DNA of 64,000 nucleotides from Streptomyces coeruleorubidus (GTDB lineage Bacteria > Actinomycetota > Actinomycetes > Streptomycetales > Streptomycetaceae). This document shows positions 35,499-44,340 of this stretch, piece by piece. The stretch lies in assembly GCF_008705135.1 (NCBI RefSeq), contig NZ_CP023694.1, forward strand, positions 5,747,001 to 5,811,000. The letters are read 5' to 3'. Position numbers and translations under genes: made by a program. The stretch's first letter is position 1. Every line of letters starts with the position of its first letter. Below the pieces are notes generated by a model that saw only the letters and a program-made list of their open reading frames with translations, had not been told where the DNA came from and did no database searches.

Positions 35499-36299
35499 TC
35501 AGCCGCCCGGCAGCGGCTCCATCAAGCCGTCCAGCCAATCCCGCCATTCCCCGGCCCGTTCCACCGGAGGCACCCGCATGGGCCGCCCGGTCCAGCCCGT
35601 CACGGGCCGGATCCCGTGCAGCGCGTTCACCAGCCACACCTCACGGCCGTCCAGCTCGGCCACGGTCCGCTCCCGGTGCGCGATCCGGATCCCGGACCGC
35701 AGGGCCCGCTCCTGGACCAGCCCCGCCGTCACACCCGGCAGGACGGGCAGCCGGGGCGGGGGCAGGCACAGGGTGTCGTCCTCCCACCACAGCACGCTGG
35801 CGGTGGCCGACTCCAGCACCGTGCCCGAGGGCGCGATCAGCACCGCCTCCTCCGCGCCCTCGCCGCAGGCCCGGCGGCGCACCCGTGCCAGCGTGTCCAG
35901 GTCCGGGCCCTTGCGGCGGGGCGCGGTCCGCGGATCGGACTGGCCCGCCGCCCACAGCCGCACCTCCGCGCCGAGCGGCGGCGCGGGCCGCAGCAGCAGC
36001 CGCAACTCCAGCGATCCCGCCACGAGTTCCACCCGCGGGAACCAGGCACCGGTGCGCGGCAGTACGGCGGTCACGTCCCGCCAGAACGCGTCGATACGGC
36101 GCGGTTCCGGCCCTCCGCAGTCGCCGCAGGCCCGCGCGAACCGCTCCCGGTGCCGGTCGTACGCCCGCACCCGGCCCTCGCGCACCAGCCACGAGTCCGC
36201 GACGAGCAACCGCCCCCCGGCCACCTGGTCCGGGGCCGGGGCCAGGCCACGCCCGGGCGTCCACGTCCACAGGCCTTCCGCCACCGCCGGTGTCGTCAC
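35499..36299 (-). CDS. pabC: Class IV aminotransferase, probable aminodeoxychorismate lyase
   Basis: 266 residues from GTG 36299 with GAGGAGG 8 bases upstream. Fold-type IV PLP enzyme. The PLP lysine is probably that of PRRKGPDLDTLARVR (about 122-136); EEAVLIAPSGTVLESATASVLWW and LPVLPGVTAGLVQERA are typical. With the ADC synthase of the same operon it should release pyruvate to give p-aminobenzoate. Other class IV activities (branched-chain or D-amino-acid transaminase) cannot be excluded. Starts 12 bases after the flavin monooxygenase stop; last gene of the operon. Confidence 0.8.
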   Translation of the reverse strand: MTTPAVAEGLWTWTPGRGLAPAPDQVAGGRLLVADSWLVREGRVRAYDRHRERFARACGDCGGPEPRRIDAFWRDVTAVLPRTGAWFPRVELVAGSLELRLLLRPAPPLGAEVRLWAAGQSDPRTAPRRKGPDLDTLARVRRRACGEGAEEAVLIAPSGTVLESATASVLWWEDDTLCLPPPRLPVLPGVTAGLVQERALRSGIRIAHRERTVAELDGREVWLVNALHGIRPVTGWTGRPMRVPPVERAGEWRDWLDGLMEPLPGG

Positions 36300-36310
36300 C
36301 CGAAGCCTCC

Positions 36311-37489
36311 TCAGTACTTGCGGCCCGCGACGGCCGGTGCCCCGTGCCGGGGCCCGTACGGCGCGTGCTCCAGCCACGACCCGCACCACGGCAGCACCGG
36401 CGCCAGTGCCGCCGCGGCCCGCTGCCTGACCCGGACGGTCCGGCGGCGCGGCCGCAGATGGTCCAGGGCGGCACCGGCGGCGGCACTGTTGAACAGGGCC
36501 GCCGCCCGCCGCACGCCGGCGAACCCGGCGACCGCCTCGCCGGTCCCCGCGGCGATCGCCTCCGCGGCGGCCGCCGCGTCCGCGATCCCGCTGTTCATGC
36601 CGCGTGCCCCGAACGGCGGAAAGAGATGCGCCGCCTCGCCGGCCAGCAGCACCCGCCGGTGCGGATCGGTGAACGACGCCGCCACCTTGCGCAGGAAGCG
36701 GTACGTCGACACCCACAGGATCCGCTCGCCGTAGCCGTCCCCGACGACCGAGGGCAGCCAGCGCCGTACGGCCTCCTCGGTGCCGAACTCCTCCTGCCGG
36801 TCGTCGTCCCGGCACTGGAGGTCGACCTGGAAACCCCCGGTGAACGGCACCCGCATCACACTGCGCCCGCCCACCCCGGGATGCTCGTAGTGGAAGACCC
36901 GCTCCAGCGGCAGCTCCGCGCCCGGCACGTCGGCGACGTCCACGACGACGTGGAAGCCCTCGCCGTGCGTGCCCTCCAGGGCGATGCCCAGCTCGCGCCG
37001 GACCGTGGAGCGGGCTCCGTCGGCGGCGATCGCGAACGCGCCGGACCACACCCGCCCGTCCTCACCGGTCAGCCGGACCTCCGTCTCGCCGGTGCTCACG
37101 CCCGTCACGCGCGCGCCCCACACGAACTCCACCCCGGCCTCCGTACAGGCAGCGCGCAGGAACCGCTCGGTGTCCGTCTGGCGCAGGCTGGTGAAGGGCG
37201 GCGGGCCGGACGGGGGCGGGAACGTGCGGGAGTACACCTCACGTCCCCGGTAGAGGGTGCGCCTGGTGTGCCAGGTCCGCCCGTACGAGGTGATCTCGGC
37301 GGCGAGGCCGGGCCGCATCGCCTCCAGCAGGCCGAGGGTCTCCCGGTGCACGAACAGGGCCCGGCTGCCCGGCCGCCCCCGGTCCTCCGGGTCCGCCTCC
37401 AGCAGGACGGCCGGCAGGCCGTGCGCCCGCAGCGCCAGAGCCGCCGACAGGCCCACGGGACCGGCGCCCACGACGAAGACCGGGGTCAT
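36311..37489 (-). CDS. Class A flavin-dependent aromatic monooxygenase
   Basis: 392 residues, ATG 37489 overlapping the upstream ligase (ATGA). Class A FAD hydroxylase of the p-hydroxybenzoate/UbiH type: FAD-binding VVGAGPVGLSAALALRAHG (6-24, GxGxxG), the DG motif in IAADGARSTVRRELG (about 157-171) and LLAGEAAHLFPPFGARGMNSG (about 285-305), a GD-type motif with Glu in place of Asp. Likely NAD(P)H-dependent hydroxylation of an aromatic ring; in this operon p-aminobenzoate or its CoA ester is a logical substrate, by inference. No signal peptide. Confidence 0.85.
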   Translation of the reverse strand: MTPVFVVGAGPVGLSAALALRAHGLPAVLLEADPEDRGRPGSRALFVHRETLGLLEAMRPGLAAEITSYGRTWHTRRTLYRGREVYSRTFPPPSGPPPFTSLRQTDTERFLRAACTEAGVEFVWGARVTGVSTGETEVRLTGEDGRVWSGAFAIAADGARSTVRRELGIALEGTHGEGFHVVVDVADVPGAELPLERVFHYEHPGVGGRSVMRVPFTGGFQVDLQCRDDDRQEEFGTEEAVRRWLPSVVGDGYGERILWVSTYRFLRKVAASFTDPHRRVLLAGEAAHLFPPFGARGMNSGIADAAAAAEAIAAGTGEAVAGFAGVRRAAALFNSAAAGAALDHLRPRRRTVRVRQRAAAALAPVLPWCGSWLEHAPYGPRHGAPAVAGRKY

Positions 37490-39045
37490 GCCCGGACGCC
37501 TTCGGCGAGCATCCGGGCGATCTCCACCCGCTTCACCTTCCAGGTCGCGGTCATCGGCAGGTCCTCGAACCGCCACTGCCGCGGCTCGGCCATCGCCGGC
37601 AGCCCCGCCGTGGCCCGCCGCCAGCGCTCCGGGTCCAGGGGCCGCTCGCCGCGCACGCACACCACCGGCACCGGCTCCCGGTCCGCGCCCGGCACGATGA
37701 CGACCTCGCGCAGCTCCTCCAGCCGGGACATCAGCGTGTCCTCGACCTCCAGATTGCTGTGCACGGCGTCGATCTGGTCGACCTCCCGGTCGATCAGGTA
37801 CAGCGCGCCCAGACGGCTCCGGTAGCCCATGTCGCCCATCTCCCACCAGCCGTCGGTGAGCTGACGGTCGTAGCGCTCCGGCATGCCGAGGTAGGTGAGG
37901 ATCCGTCCCCGGGTACGGGCCTCGATCCGGCCCGGGGTGCCGGGCGGGACCCGCCCGCCCCCGGCGTCGGTGACCCGGACCCGGGTGAAGCCGGGTATCC
38001 CGAACCCGACCCGGCGGCCGTCCGCGCGGGCCGCGCTGCGCCGGGTCACCACCTGGAACGCCACCGGGCCCGTCTCGCTCTGCCCGTACAGCTGGACCAG
38101 CCAGGGCGTACGGCGCCGGGACGCGCCCAGCAGCCGCCGTACGGTGCGCGGATGGATCGCGTCGAACGTGGAGCCGTACGCCCGGACCCGGGACAGCGGG
38201 GCACCGGGCGCGTCGGCCAGTTCCTCCCACAGCACGAACGTGTTGGGGTGCGTCTCCACGATGCCGGGCCGGTGCCGGACCAGCAGCGGGCCCACCGCCG
38301 CCGGGTCCGGGTCGGTGATCAGCACGAGCGGGCTGCCGAAGTGCAGCAGGACGCCGAGCAGATGGTAGAAGCGCGAGTGCACGAACGACATGTGCAGCGC
38401 CGCCGGCTCGCCACGCGTGGGCCAGCCCATCGCCTGCTGCGGCACGAGCCGGTTCCACATGGTGTGCGCGCAGTGCACGGCCAGTTTGGGCACGCCGGTG
38501 GTGCCCGAACTGTGGGTGATCAGGGCGGGTTCGCGGGGATGCAGCCGGACCGGCGGGGGCGGCTCCACGCCGGCGAACTTCGCCAGGGACTCCGCCCCGG
38601 CCGCGTCGTCCACGCAGAGCGTCCGCCGCACGAGCCCGGACAGGGCGAGCGCCCGCAGGCCGTCCAGGGTGGGGCTGTCGGTGATCAGCCAGGGCCTGCG
38701 CAGCCGTTCGAGCAACTGCCCTGCCACGGCGGGGGCCAGCGCGGGCGACAGCAGCACGGGCACGGCGCCGATCCGCGCGACGGCACAGGTCAGCAGCATG
38801 ATGTCGACGTTGTCCGCCTTGTGCACGACGACCTGCTCCGAGGGCCGCACCCCGGCCTCCCACAGCCGACCGGACAGGTCCTCGACCAGGTCGGCCAGCA
38901 CGGTGTAGCTCAGGTCGACCCCGAGGGCGGGGGCCACGTCCAGCGGCCGGTCCAGGGTGACGAGGACGGCACCGTGCCGGTCGGCCGCACGCCGGAAGAC
39001 CGGTCCGAGATAGAAGCCGCGTTCGGTGAACAGGGGTGCTCGCAT
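37486..39045 (-). CDS. AMP-dependent acyl/aryl-CoA ligase (first ligase)
   Basis: 519 residues; GAGAGGAACG precedes ATG 39045. ANL-superfamily adenylating enzyme. A3 motif HSSGTTGVPK (178-187), A5-like LYGQSETGPVA, A7 WWEMGDMGYRS, A8-like LIDREVDQI and the C-terminal catalytic Lys in ATWKVKR, placed where PxTxxGKxxR is usual. All needed parts are present but the termini deviate from canonical acyl-CoA ligases. The substrate is unknown. Together with the second ligase the operon would supply two activated acids or one acid in two steps. Confidence 0.85.
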   Translation of the reverse strand: MRAPLFTERGFYLGPVFRRAADRHGAVLVTLDRPLDVAPALGVDLSYTVLADLVEDLSGRLWEAGVRPSEQVVVHKADNVDIMLLTCAVARIGAVPVLLSPALAPAVAGQLLERLRRPWLITDSPTLDGLRALALSGLVRRTLCVDDAAGAESLAKFAGVEPPPPVRLHPREPALITHSSGTTGVPKLAVHCAHTMWNRLVPQQAMGWPTRGEPAALHMSFVHSRFYHLLGVLLHFGSPLVLITDPDPAAVGPLLVRHRPGIVETHPNTFVLWEELADAPGAPLSRVRAYGSTFDAIHPRTVRRLLGASRRRTPWLVQLYGQSETGPVAFQVVTRRSAARADGRRVGFGIPGFTRVRVTDAGGGRVPPGTPGRIEARTRGRILTYLGMPERYDRQLTDGWWEMGDMGYRSRLGALYLIDREVDQIDAVHSNLEVEDTLMSRLEELREVVIVPGADREPVPVVCVRGERPLDPERWRRATAGLPAMAEPRQWRFEDLPMTATWKVKRVEIARMLAEGVRA

Positions 39046-39068
39046 GGGGTCGTTCCTCTCTGCGGGGT

Positions 39069-40592
39069 TCACCAGGCGCCCCGTCGCACCAGATGGCGGC
39101 GGAGCTTCCCGGTCGCCGTGCGCGGCAGCGACGGGACGAAGCTGACGCTGCGGGGGACCTTGAACGCGGCGAGGCTCTCCCGCGCCAGGCCGACGAGCTC
39201 GTCCGCCAGGCCGTCCCGCACCGGTGACGCGGGAACCACGAAGGCCCGCAGCCGGCTCGCGCCCCGCCCGTCGGGCACGGCCGCGACCACCACCTCCCGC
39301 ACCGCCGGATGGCCGCGCAGCACGGCCTCCACCTCCAGCGGGGAGACGGTGATGCCGCCGACCATCTCCATGTCGTCGGCCCGGCCCAGATGCCGGTAGG
39401 AGCCGTCCGCTTCGCGGCACGCCCGGTCGCGGGTGGCCAGCCAGCCGCCGACCAGGGCCTGGGCGGTCTCCTCCGGCCGGTTCAGATAGCCGGGCGTCAC
39501 CGTCGGCCCGCGCACCCACATCTCGCCCTCCTCGCCGTCCGGCACCGGGTGGCCGTCGCGGTCCCGCAGCTCCACCTCGAAGCCCGGGACGGGACGGCCG
39601 ACGGTGCCCGGGTGGTTGTGGGCGAAACCGTTGGCGCAGAACGCGTGACCGGCCTCCGTGGAGCCGATCTGCTCCAGCACGGGCGCGCCGGACAACGCGG
39701 TCACCTGCCGGGCGAGCCCCTCCGGCAGCCCCTCGCCGGCCGACACCGCGGCCCGCACCGAGGCGAAGCAGCCCTCGTGCCCGTGGCCCCGCTCGGCCAC
39801 CAGCGCGGCGTACGCGGACGGCACGGAGTACAGCAGCGTCACCCGGTGCCGGGCGACGAGCTCGTCGATGGTCGCCGGGGTGGGCCGCCGGTCGACCAGC
39901 ACCGCGGAGGAGCCCGAGAAGAGCGGGAAGACGAAGGCGTTACCGAAGCCGTAGGCGAAGAACAGCTTCGACACCGACAGGGTGACGTCCTCCGCGGTGA
40001 TCCGCAGCACCCGCCGGCCGACGAGGTCGTGGTACGTCCGTGGATCGCCGTGCGTGTGCACGACGCCCTTGGGACGGCCCGTGGTGCCGGAGGTGTACTG
40101 GACGTAGAGCGGGGTGTGCGCGTCGACCTGGTGGGCGGGCGCGGGCTCGGCGGCGGGGGCGAGCGCCATGAGCTGGTCGGCGCCCAGGCGGGCCAGTCCG
40201 GTGAACCGCTCCTCCAGGCCCGGCCCCGTCACACAGAGCACGGCCCCGGTGTCCTCGGTCAGGAACGCGTGGTCGGCCGCGGGGAGTTCGGGGTTGACCA
40301 GGACGGCGACGGCGCCGAGGCGGGCGGTGGCGAGGAAGGCCGTCACCCAGGCGAGGGAGTCGGGCAGCGCCAGCAGCACACGGTCCCCGGGGCCCACCCC
40401 GTGTCCGGCGAGCACGGTCGCGGCCCGGGCCGCGAGGTCGTGCACCTCGCCGTGGGTCCAGGCCCGGTGCCCCTGGTGGAAGGCGGTCCGCCCGCCCCAC
40501 CCACGCCGCTCGGCGAGCTCCGCGAGCTGGGCGGCGAGGTTCCCGGGCGCCTCCGCCTCGGCGGGGTGCAGCACGGCCTGCGGACTGGTCAT
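39069..40592 (-). CDS. Benzoate-CoA-ligase-like aryl-CoA ligase (second ligase)
   Basis: 507 residues, ATG 40592 overlapping the ADC synthase stop (ATGA). ANL enzyme whose sequence resembles benzoate-CoA/4-hydroxybenzoate-CoA ligases: A3 YTSGTTGRPKG (166-176), TLSVSKLFFAYGFGNAF, VLEQIGSTEAGHAF, GWLATRDRACREADG, RADDMEMVGGITVSP and catalytic Lys in PRTATGKLRRH near the end. In this operon p-aminobenzoyl-CoA is the reasonable product (inference). Confidence 0.87.
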   Translation of the reverse strand: MTSPQAVLHPAEAEAPGNLAAQLAELAERRGWGGRTAFHQGHRAWTHGEVHDLAARAATVLAGHGVGPGDRVLLALPDSLAWVTAFLATARLGAVAVLVNPELPAADHAFLTEDTGAVLCVTGPGLEERFTGLARLGADQLMALAPAAEPAPAHQVDAHTPLYVQYTSGTTGRPKGVVHTHGDPRTYHDLVGRRVLRITAEDVTLSVSKLFFAYGFGNAFVFPLFSGSSAVLVDRRPTPATIDELVARHRVTLLYSVPSAYAALVAERGHGHEGCFASVRAAVSAGEGLPEGLARQVTALSGAPVLEQIGSTEAGHAFCANGFAHNHPGTVGRPVPGFEVELRDRDGHPVPDGEEGEMWVRGPTVTPGYLNRPEETAQALVGGWLATRDRACREADGSYRHLGRADDMEMVGGITVSPLEVEAVLRGHPAVREVVVAAVPDGRGASRLRAFVVPASPVRDGLADELVGLARESLAAFKVPRSVSFVPSLPRTATGKLRRHLVRRGAW

Positions 40593-42916
40593 CGCCGCGC
40601 CTCCTCGGCGGCCCCGGCCCGGTCTCCCGGCGGGGCCTGTCCCCGGATCCGGTCGGCCGTGTGCTGGTGCAGGGCCCGCATCGGGGCCGCGGTCTTCAGC
40701 AGCATCTCCTCGTACTCCGCGTCCGGATCGGAGCCGAGGACGATCGCTCCGCCCGCGCCCAGATGCATCTCGCCGTCGGCGAAGACGGCGGTACGGATGA
40801 CGATGCTGAGATCCGCGCCGCCGCCGCACCCGAAGTAACCGAGGGCGCCGGAGTACACGCCCCGGGCCTCGGACTCCAGCGAGTCGATGATCTCCAGCGT
40901 GCGCAGTTTGGGCGCGCCGGTCATCGAGCCGCCGGGAAAACAGGCCCGGACACAGTCCACCGCGTCCGTGTCCGCCCGCAGCCTGCCCTGAACGGTCGAG
41001 ACGAGCTGGTGCACGGTGGCGTACGTCTCCGTGGCCATGAGCTTGGAGACCCGCACCGATCCGGTCCGGCAGACCTGCCCCAGATCGTTGCGGAGCAGGT
41101 CGACGATCATCAGGTTCTCGGCCCTGGTCTTGGCGTCCGAGGCCAGCGCGTCCCGCAGCCGGGCGTCCTCCTCCGGCCCGTCGCCCCTCGGCGCGGTCCC
41201 CTTGATGGGCCTGGCCTCGGCGGTGCCGTCCCGCCCGATCCGCAGGAACCGCTCGGGCGAGGACCCGGCCACCTCCAGCTCGCCGAACCTCAGGAACGCC
41301 GCGTACGGGGCCGGGTTGTCGCGGCGCAGCGTCCGGTAGAACGCGAACGCGTCGGGCGGTGCGGGCAGCCGGGCCGCGTTGGTCAGGCAGACCTCGTAAC
41401 TGGTGCCCGCCCGCAACTCCCGCTTGCACGCCTCGATGTCCGCGAGATACGTCGCCCGGTCCCGCACCAGCCACGGCTCGGCGGCGCCGGGGTCCGCCGG
41501 ACCCCCGGGCACGGGCAGGGGCGGCCGCTCCGTCACCACGCACGTGAGGTCGGCCAGCGCGCTCTCCAGCCAGTCGGCGGCCTCCCGAGCGGCCTGCGGG
41601 GTGTCCTCCGCGAGGCAGACGGCGTACGTGAAGCCCTCCTGGTGGTCCACCGCGATCACCCGGTCGGCGAACAGCCAGGCGGCGTCCGGGGCCGGGGAGC
41701 GGTGGCGGTTGGGCGACCCGCAGTCCGCCTTCACCTCGTAGCCGAAGTAGCCGACATAGCCCCCGGTGAAGTCGAACGGCAGCCCGGTCGCGTCCACCCG
41801 GCGGCTGGTCAACTGGCGCTTGAGGTAGTCGAACACACTGGCCGCGACCTTCCGCGCCGGCCGCCCCGCCCGCTCGATCTCACAGCGCCCGCTGCCGACG
41901 TCGTACCGCACGAACTCGGCCAGCGGCCCGCTGTCGTCCCCGAAGAACGAGAACCGCGACCGCCCCGGCTCCACCAGCGAACTGTCCAGCCAGAACGCCC
42001 GCGAAGACCCCGCGTACATCCGCGCGAACGCCGCCTCGGCATCCACCGCACCAGCGATCCGCCGACTGTGCAGCCGGTACCCGACGCGCTGGGGGCGACG
42101 GGGGCGGGGGATGGTGGCGGCGGGCGGGGCGGCCGGCACGGAGGGAACCAGGGCGTCGTCGGGCACGGCCCGGGACCGGGGTCCGGCCGTGACGAGGGCC
42201 CGTGCCGGTACCGAGCCTGCCGAATCCGCCGCGGGCGGCCGCGACACCCCCGCCTCGCACTCCGGTACCACCACGCGGCGCCGCGCCGACGACTCGTGCG
42301 ACGGCACCGCCGTGTTCTTCGTGCGCAGCTTGCCGGCCCGCTTCGCGGTCAGGTTGCGGAAGTTCACGAGCATGCGATGGCCGAACTCCGTGAGGACGGA
42401 CTCCGGGTGGAACTGCACGCCCCACAGCGGCCGGGTGCGGTGCCGCAGGCCCATCAGGACGCCGTCCTCCGCCCAGGCCGTGGCCTCCAGCATCTCCGGC
42501 AGCGGCTCGCGGACGGACAGCGAGTGGTAGCGGACGGCGGTGAAGTTCTGCGGCAGGCCCTGGAACAGGTCGCGTTCGTCATGCCGGATCGTCGACAGAT
42601 GCCCGTGCCGCGGCTCCGGAGCGGGTCCCACCACCCCGTGCTCCCCGAGCGCGATGCCCTGATGGCCGAGACACACGCCGAGCACGGGAACCGGGGAGGT
42701 CGCGACCAGCCTGGCCGCGATGCCGAAGTCACGCGCGTCCGCCGGGTGCCCGGGACCCGGGGACACCACCAGGTTGTCGAACTCCCGGAGATCCGGAACC
42801 CCCTCGACGGCGGCGTCGTTGCGGACGACCACCGGCTCCTCGCCGTTGACCTCGGCGATCAGCTGGAACAGGTTGTACGTGTACGAGTCGTAATTGTCGA
42901 TGAGCAGGGTCTTCAC
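40589..42916 (-). CDS. pabAB: Fused aminodeoxychorismate synthase (PabA-PabB)
   Basis: 775 residues. N-terminal glutamine amidotransferase (about 1-190) with nucleophile Cys82 in GVCLGHQ and the His-Glu of VQFHPES; then a low-complexity linker (about 200-275); then a chorismate-binding PabB domain (about 280-770). The PIKGT motif (570-574) with its catalytic Lys572 marks ADC synthases; anthranilate synthases have Ala there. It turns chorismate and glutamine into 4-amino-4-deoxychorismate. Such fusions are known from aminobenzoate-using antibiotic pathways. The 30-base gap to the upstream gene and the ATGA overlap downstream show co-transcription. Confidence 0.93.
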   Translation of the reverse strand: MKTLLIDNYDSYTYNLFQLIAEVNGEEPVVVRNDAAVEGVPDLREFDNLVVSPGPGHPADARDFGIAARLVATSPVPVLGVCLGHQGIALGEHGVVGPAPEPRHGHLSTIRHDERDLFQGLPQNFTAVRYHSLSVREPLPEMLEATAWAEDGVLMGLRHRTRPLWGVQFHPESVLTEFGHRMLVNFRNLTAKRAGKLRTKNTAVPSHESSARRRVVVPECEAGVSRPPAADSAGSVPARALVTAGPRSRAVPDDALVPSVPAAPPAATIPRPRRPQRVGYRLHSRRIAGAVDAEAAFARMYAGSSRAFWLDSSLVEPGRSRFSFFGDDSGPLAEFVRYDVGSGRCEIERAGRPARKVAASVFDYLKRQLTSRRVDATGLPFDFTGGYVGYFGYEVKADCGSPNRHRSPAPDAAWLFADRVIAVDHQEGFTYAVCLAEDTPQAAREAADWLESALADLTCVVTERPPLPVPGGPADPGAAEPWLVRDRATYLADIEACKRELRAGTSYEVCLTNAARLPAPPDAFAFYRTLRRDNPAPYAAFLRFGELEVAGSSPERFLRIGRDGTAEARPIKGTAPRGDGPEEDARLRDALASDAKTRAENLMIVDLLRNDLGQVCRTGSVRVSKLMATETYATVHQLVSTVQGRLRADTDAVDCVRACFPGGSMTGAPKLRTLEIIDSLESEARGVYSGALGYFGCGGGADLSIVIRTAVFADGEMHLGAGGAIVLGSDPDAEYEEMLLKTAAPMRALHQHTADRIRGQAPPGDRAGAAEEARR

Positions 42917-42946
42917 CCGCCCACCTCCCTCTGTTCGTTCGCGGGC

Positions 42947-43561
42947 CTACGTGGCCCGGCGTTTGTGCCGTCCGCGGAGCGCCTGGAGCGACGGGTACAG
43001 CCATTTCCTGAAGAAACGCTGGAGTCGCGGCATGAGAATCCAGGTGACCAGGGCCGTCACGCACAGACATAACAACAGCGTGCGGAACAGTGCATTGAGG
43101 TCACCGAGATAGGGAAGCACCGTCAGATTGAACAGGAGCACCGGCGGAAAAACCGCGCTCATATTCACGAACCACAGTTTCCATTTCGACGGCGGAGCCG
43201 GCGGCGCGGGTGTCAGAGTCTGCGCCTCGAACCAGGCCCGGGCGCCCGGCACCCGCCTGCGCTCCGCCTCCTGGGCGAGACCCTCCAGCCGGGCGTCCCA
43301 CTGTGCCCGGGAGGGCGATTTCTCCCAGGCCAGGGCCGCACCCTCGCTGGCGAAGCGATAGACGACATGCCACTCCGCCCCTCCGTCGACAAGTACCCCA
43401 CCCCCCAGAAACCCCGGTTGCCGCGCGGTCGCGCCCAGCATGGCCCACCCCCAGGAGTGGAAGTCGGCCGCCCGGCCCGGCATCACGCGATAGGCCACGG
43501 TGACCGTGACGGGATTACTGGTCACGCCGTCCCATACGGAAAGCGGTTCACCCGCGTTCAA
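42947..43561 (-). CDS. ABM-domain membrane protein
   Basis: 204 residues, ATG 43561. Residues about 15-105 resemble the antibiotic-biosynthesis-monooxygenase (ABM) ferredoxin-like fold: VTVTVAYRVMPGRAADFHSWGWAM, FLGGGVLVDGGAEWHVVYRF, ALAWEKSPSRAQW. Then two membrane helices, WFVNMSAVFPPVLLFNLTVLPY and FRTLLLCLCVTALVTWILMP, and a basic tail. Similar two-part proteins occur without known function. First gene of the aminobenzoate operon; could hold the enzymes at the membrane or act on a reactive intermediate, both inferences. Confidence 0.8.
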   Translation of the reverse strand: MNAGEPLSVWDGVTSNPVTVTVAYRVMPGRAADFHSWGWAMLGATARQPGFLGGGVLVDGGAEWHVVYRFASEGAALAWEKSPSRAQWDARLEGLAQEAERRRVPGARAWFEAQTLTPAPPAPPSKWKLWFVNMSAVFPPVLLFNLTVLPYLGDLNALFRTLLLCLCVTALVTWILMPRLQRFFRKWLYPSLQALRGRHKRRAT

Positions 43562-43734
43562 GATTCAACAAACAATTTTCCGGCCGTCCGGAACGTGAAG
43601 CTTTTCAGCAGGTGGGAAACACCCCCCGATCACCTGGCGTGACCTCTCCGGCAGGCCGGCGTGACCCCTCCGATCGTCCGGGCGCCCCCTTTCGGATCAC
43701 CTGGGAGCAAGCGCGCTCTCCAGCGCCTCGCCGC

Positions 43735-43777
43735 ACCGGGCGGACGCCCGCGTACAACCAGTACGCGGGTGCGCCCG
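43735..43777. terminator. Long imperfect hairpin
   Basis: Outer arms ccgggcg (43735-43741) / cgcccgg (43771-43777) and inner arms cccgcgtac (43746-43754) / gtacgcggg (43760-43768), 5-base loop. It may be part of a dispersed Streptomyces intergenic repeat. Confidence 0.55.
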
Positions 43778-43781
43778 GCAC

Positions 43782-43802
43782 TCCCCCAGCCTTCGGCCGG
43801 GG
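43782..43802. terminator. Short GC-rich hairpin
   Basis: ccccc (43782-43786) and gcc (43788-43790) pair with ggc (43794-43796) and ggggg (43798-43802), one mismatch, 3-base loop ttc. It adjoins the longer hairpin and resembles elements found after many Streptomyces genes. Confidence 0.5.
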
Positions 43803-43869
43803 GTGCCCCCAGAGCACGCACCGGACGCCGCGGGGCCCGCCCTCCGGGCGGACGACGGGACTTTACGGA

Positions 43870-44196
43870 CACCCCCTAGCGCGAGCGCCCGCCCCCGCTC
43901 CGGGAGCCGCCCTGCCACCCCGCCGAGCAGCAGCACCCCGCCCGCCGCGGCGAGCATCGCCCACCTCAGCCGGACCGGCCCGGCCTGGTCGCCCTCCACC
44001 CCGGACGCCGGCCCCGGCACCGCGAGCCCGGCGCACACCGCCCCCACCGCCGCCCATTCCATGCGGCTCAGCCGCACCCCGAGCGCCACAACAGCGCCAC
44101 GTCCCCGCCCGGGCCGGTGGCCACCGCCCGCGCGGCCGTCGCCTGCAACACCGTCGCCGTACCGAAGCAGACCGCCGCACCAAGGGCGCAGACCAT
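43870..44196 (-). pseudogene. Decayed DMT-family transporter (EamA-like)
   Basis: Read on the minus strand, an ATG at 44196 begins MVCALGAAVCFGTATVLQ followed by a typical first-helix segment of Streptomyces DMT permeases, but the frame stops after about 42 codons (near 44068). A second frame then continues with a piece that looks like later helices (RLSRMEWAAVGAVCAGLAV, LRWAMLAAAGGVLLLGG) and ends near 43876 in unrelated sequence. About one third of the gene and the whole C-terminus are missing, so an internal deletion plus frameshift and a 3-prime truncation are inferred. Confidence 0.65.
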
Positions 44197-44340
44197 TCCA
44201 AGGATCACAAAAGGACAGGAGGGGCAGGGGCGTGAGCCGGGGGGTGATGCGCGCCCGCTCGCACCGGTCTCTAGGCTGACCGCTCAGCAGTACATGACAG
44301 GCATACGTAGTACACGACGGGGACACGGGGAGACACGCGC

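Larger units (their letters stand above)
43562..44340. other. Gene-poor boundary of the aminobenzoate operon
   Basis: About 780 bases holding hairpins, a decayed transporter gene and the promoter region of the lipoprotein gene. Short direct repeats (gatcacctgg near 43629 and 43694) also occur. No intact gene was seen. Confidence 0.6.

Noticed and set aside
43612..44279. Plus-strand frames of 150-200 residues over the decayed transporter
   Set aside because: Pro/Arg/Thr-rich shadows; the minus strand shows recognisable pieces of a DMT permease.
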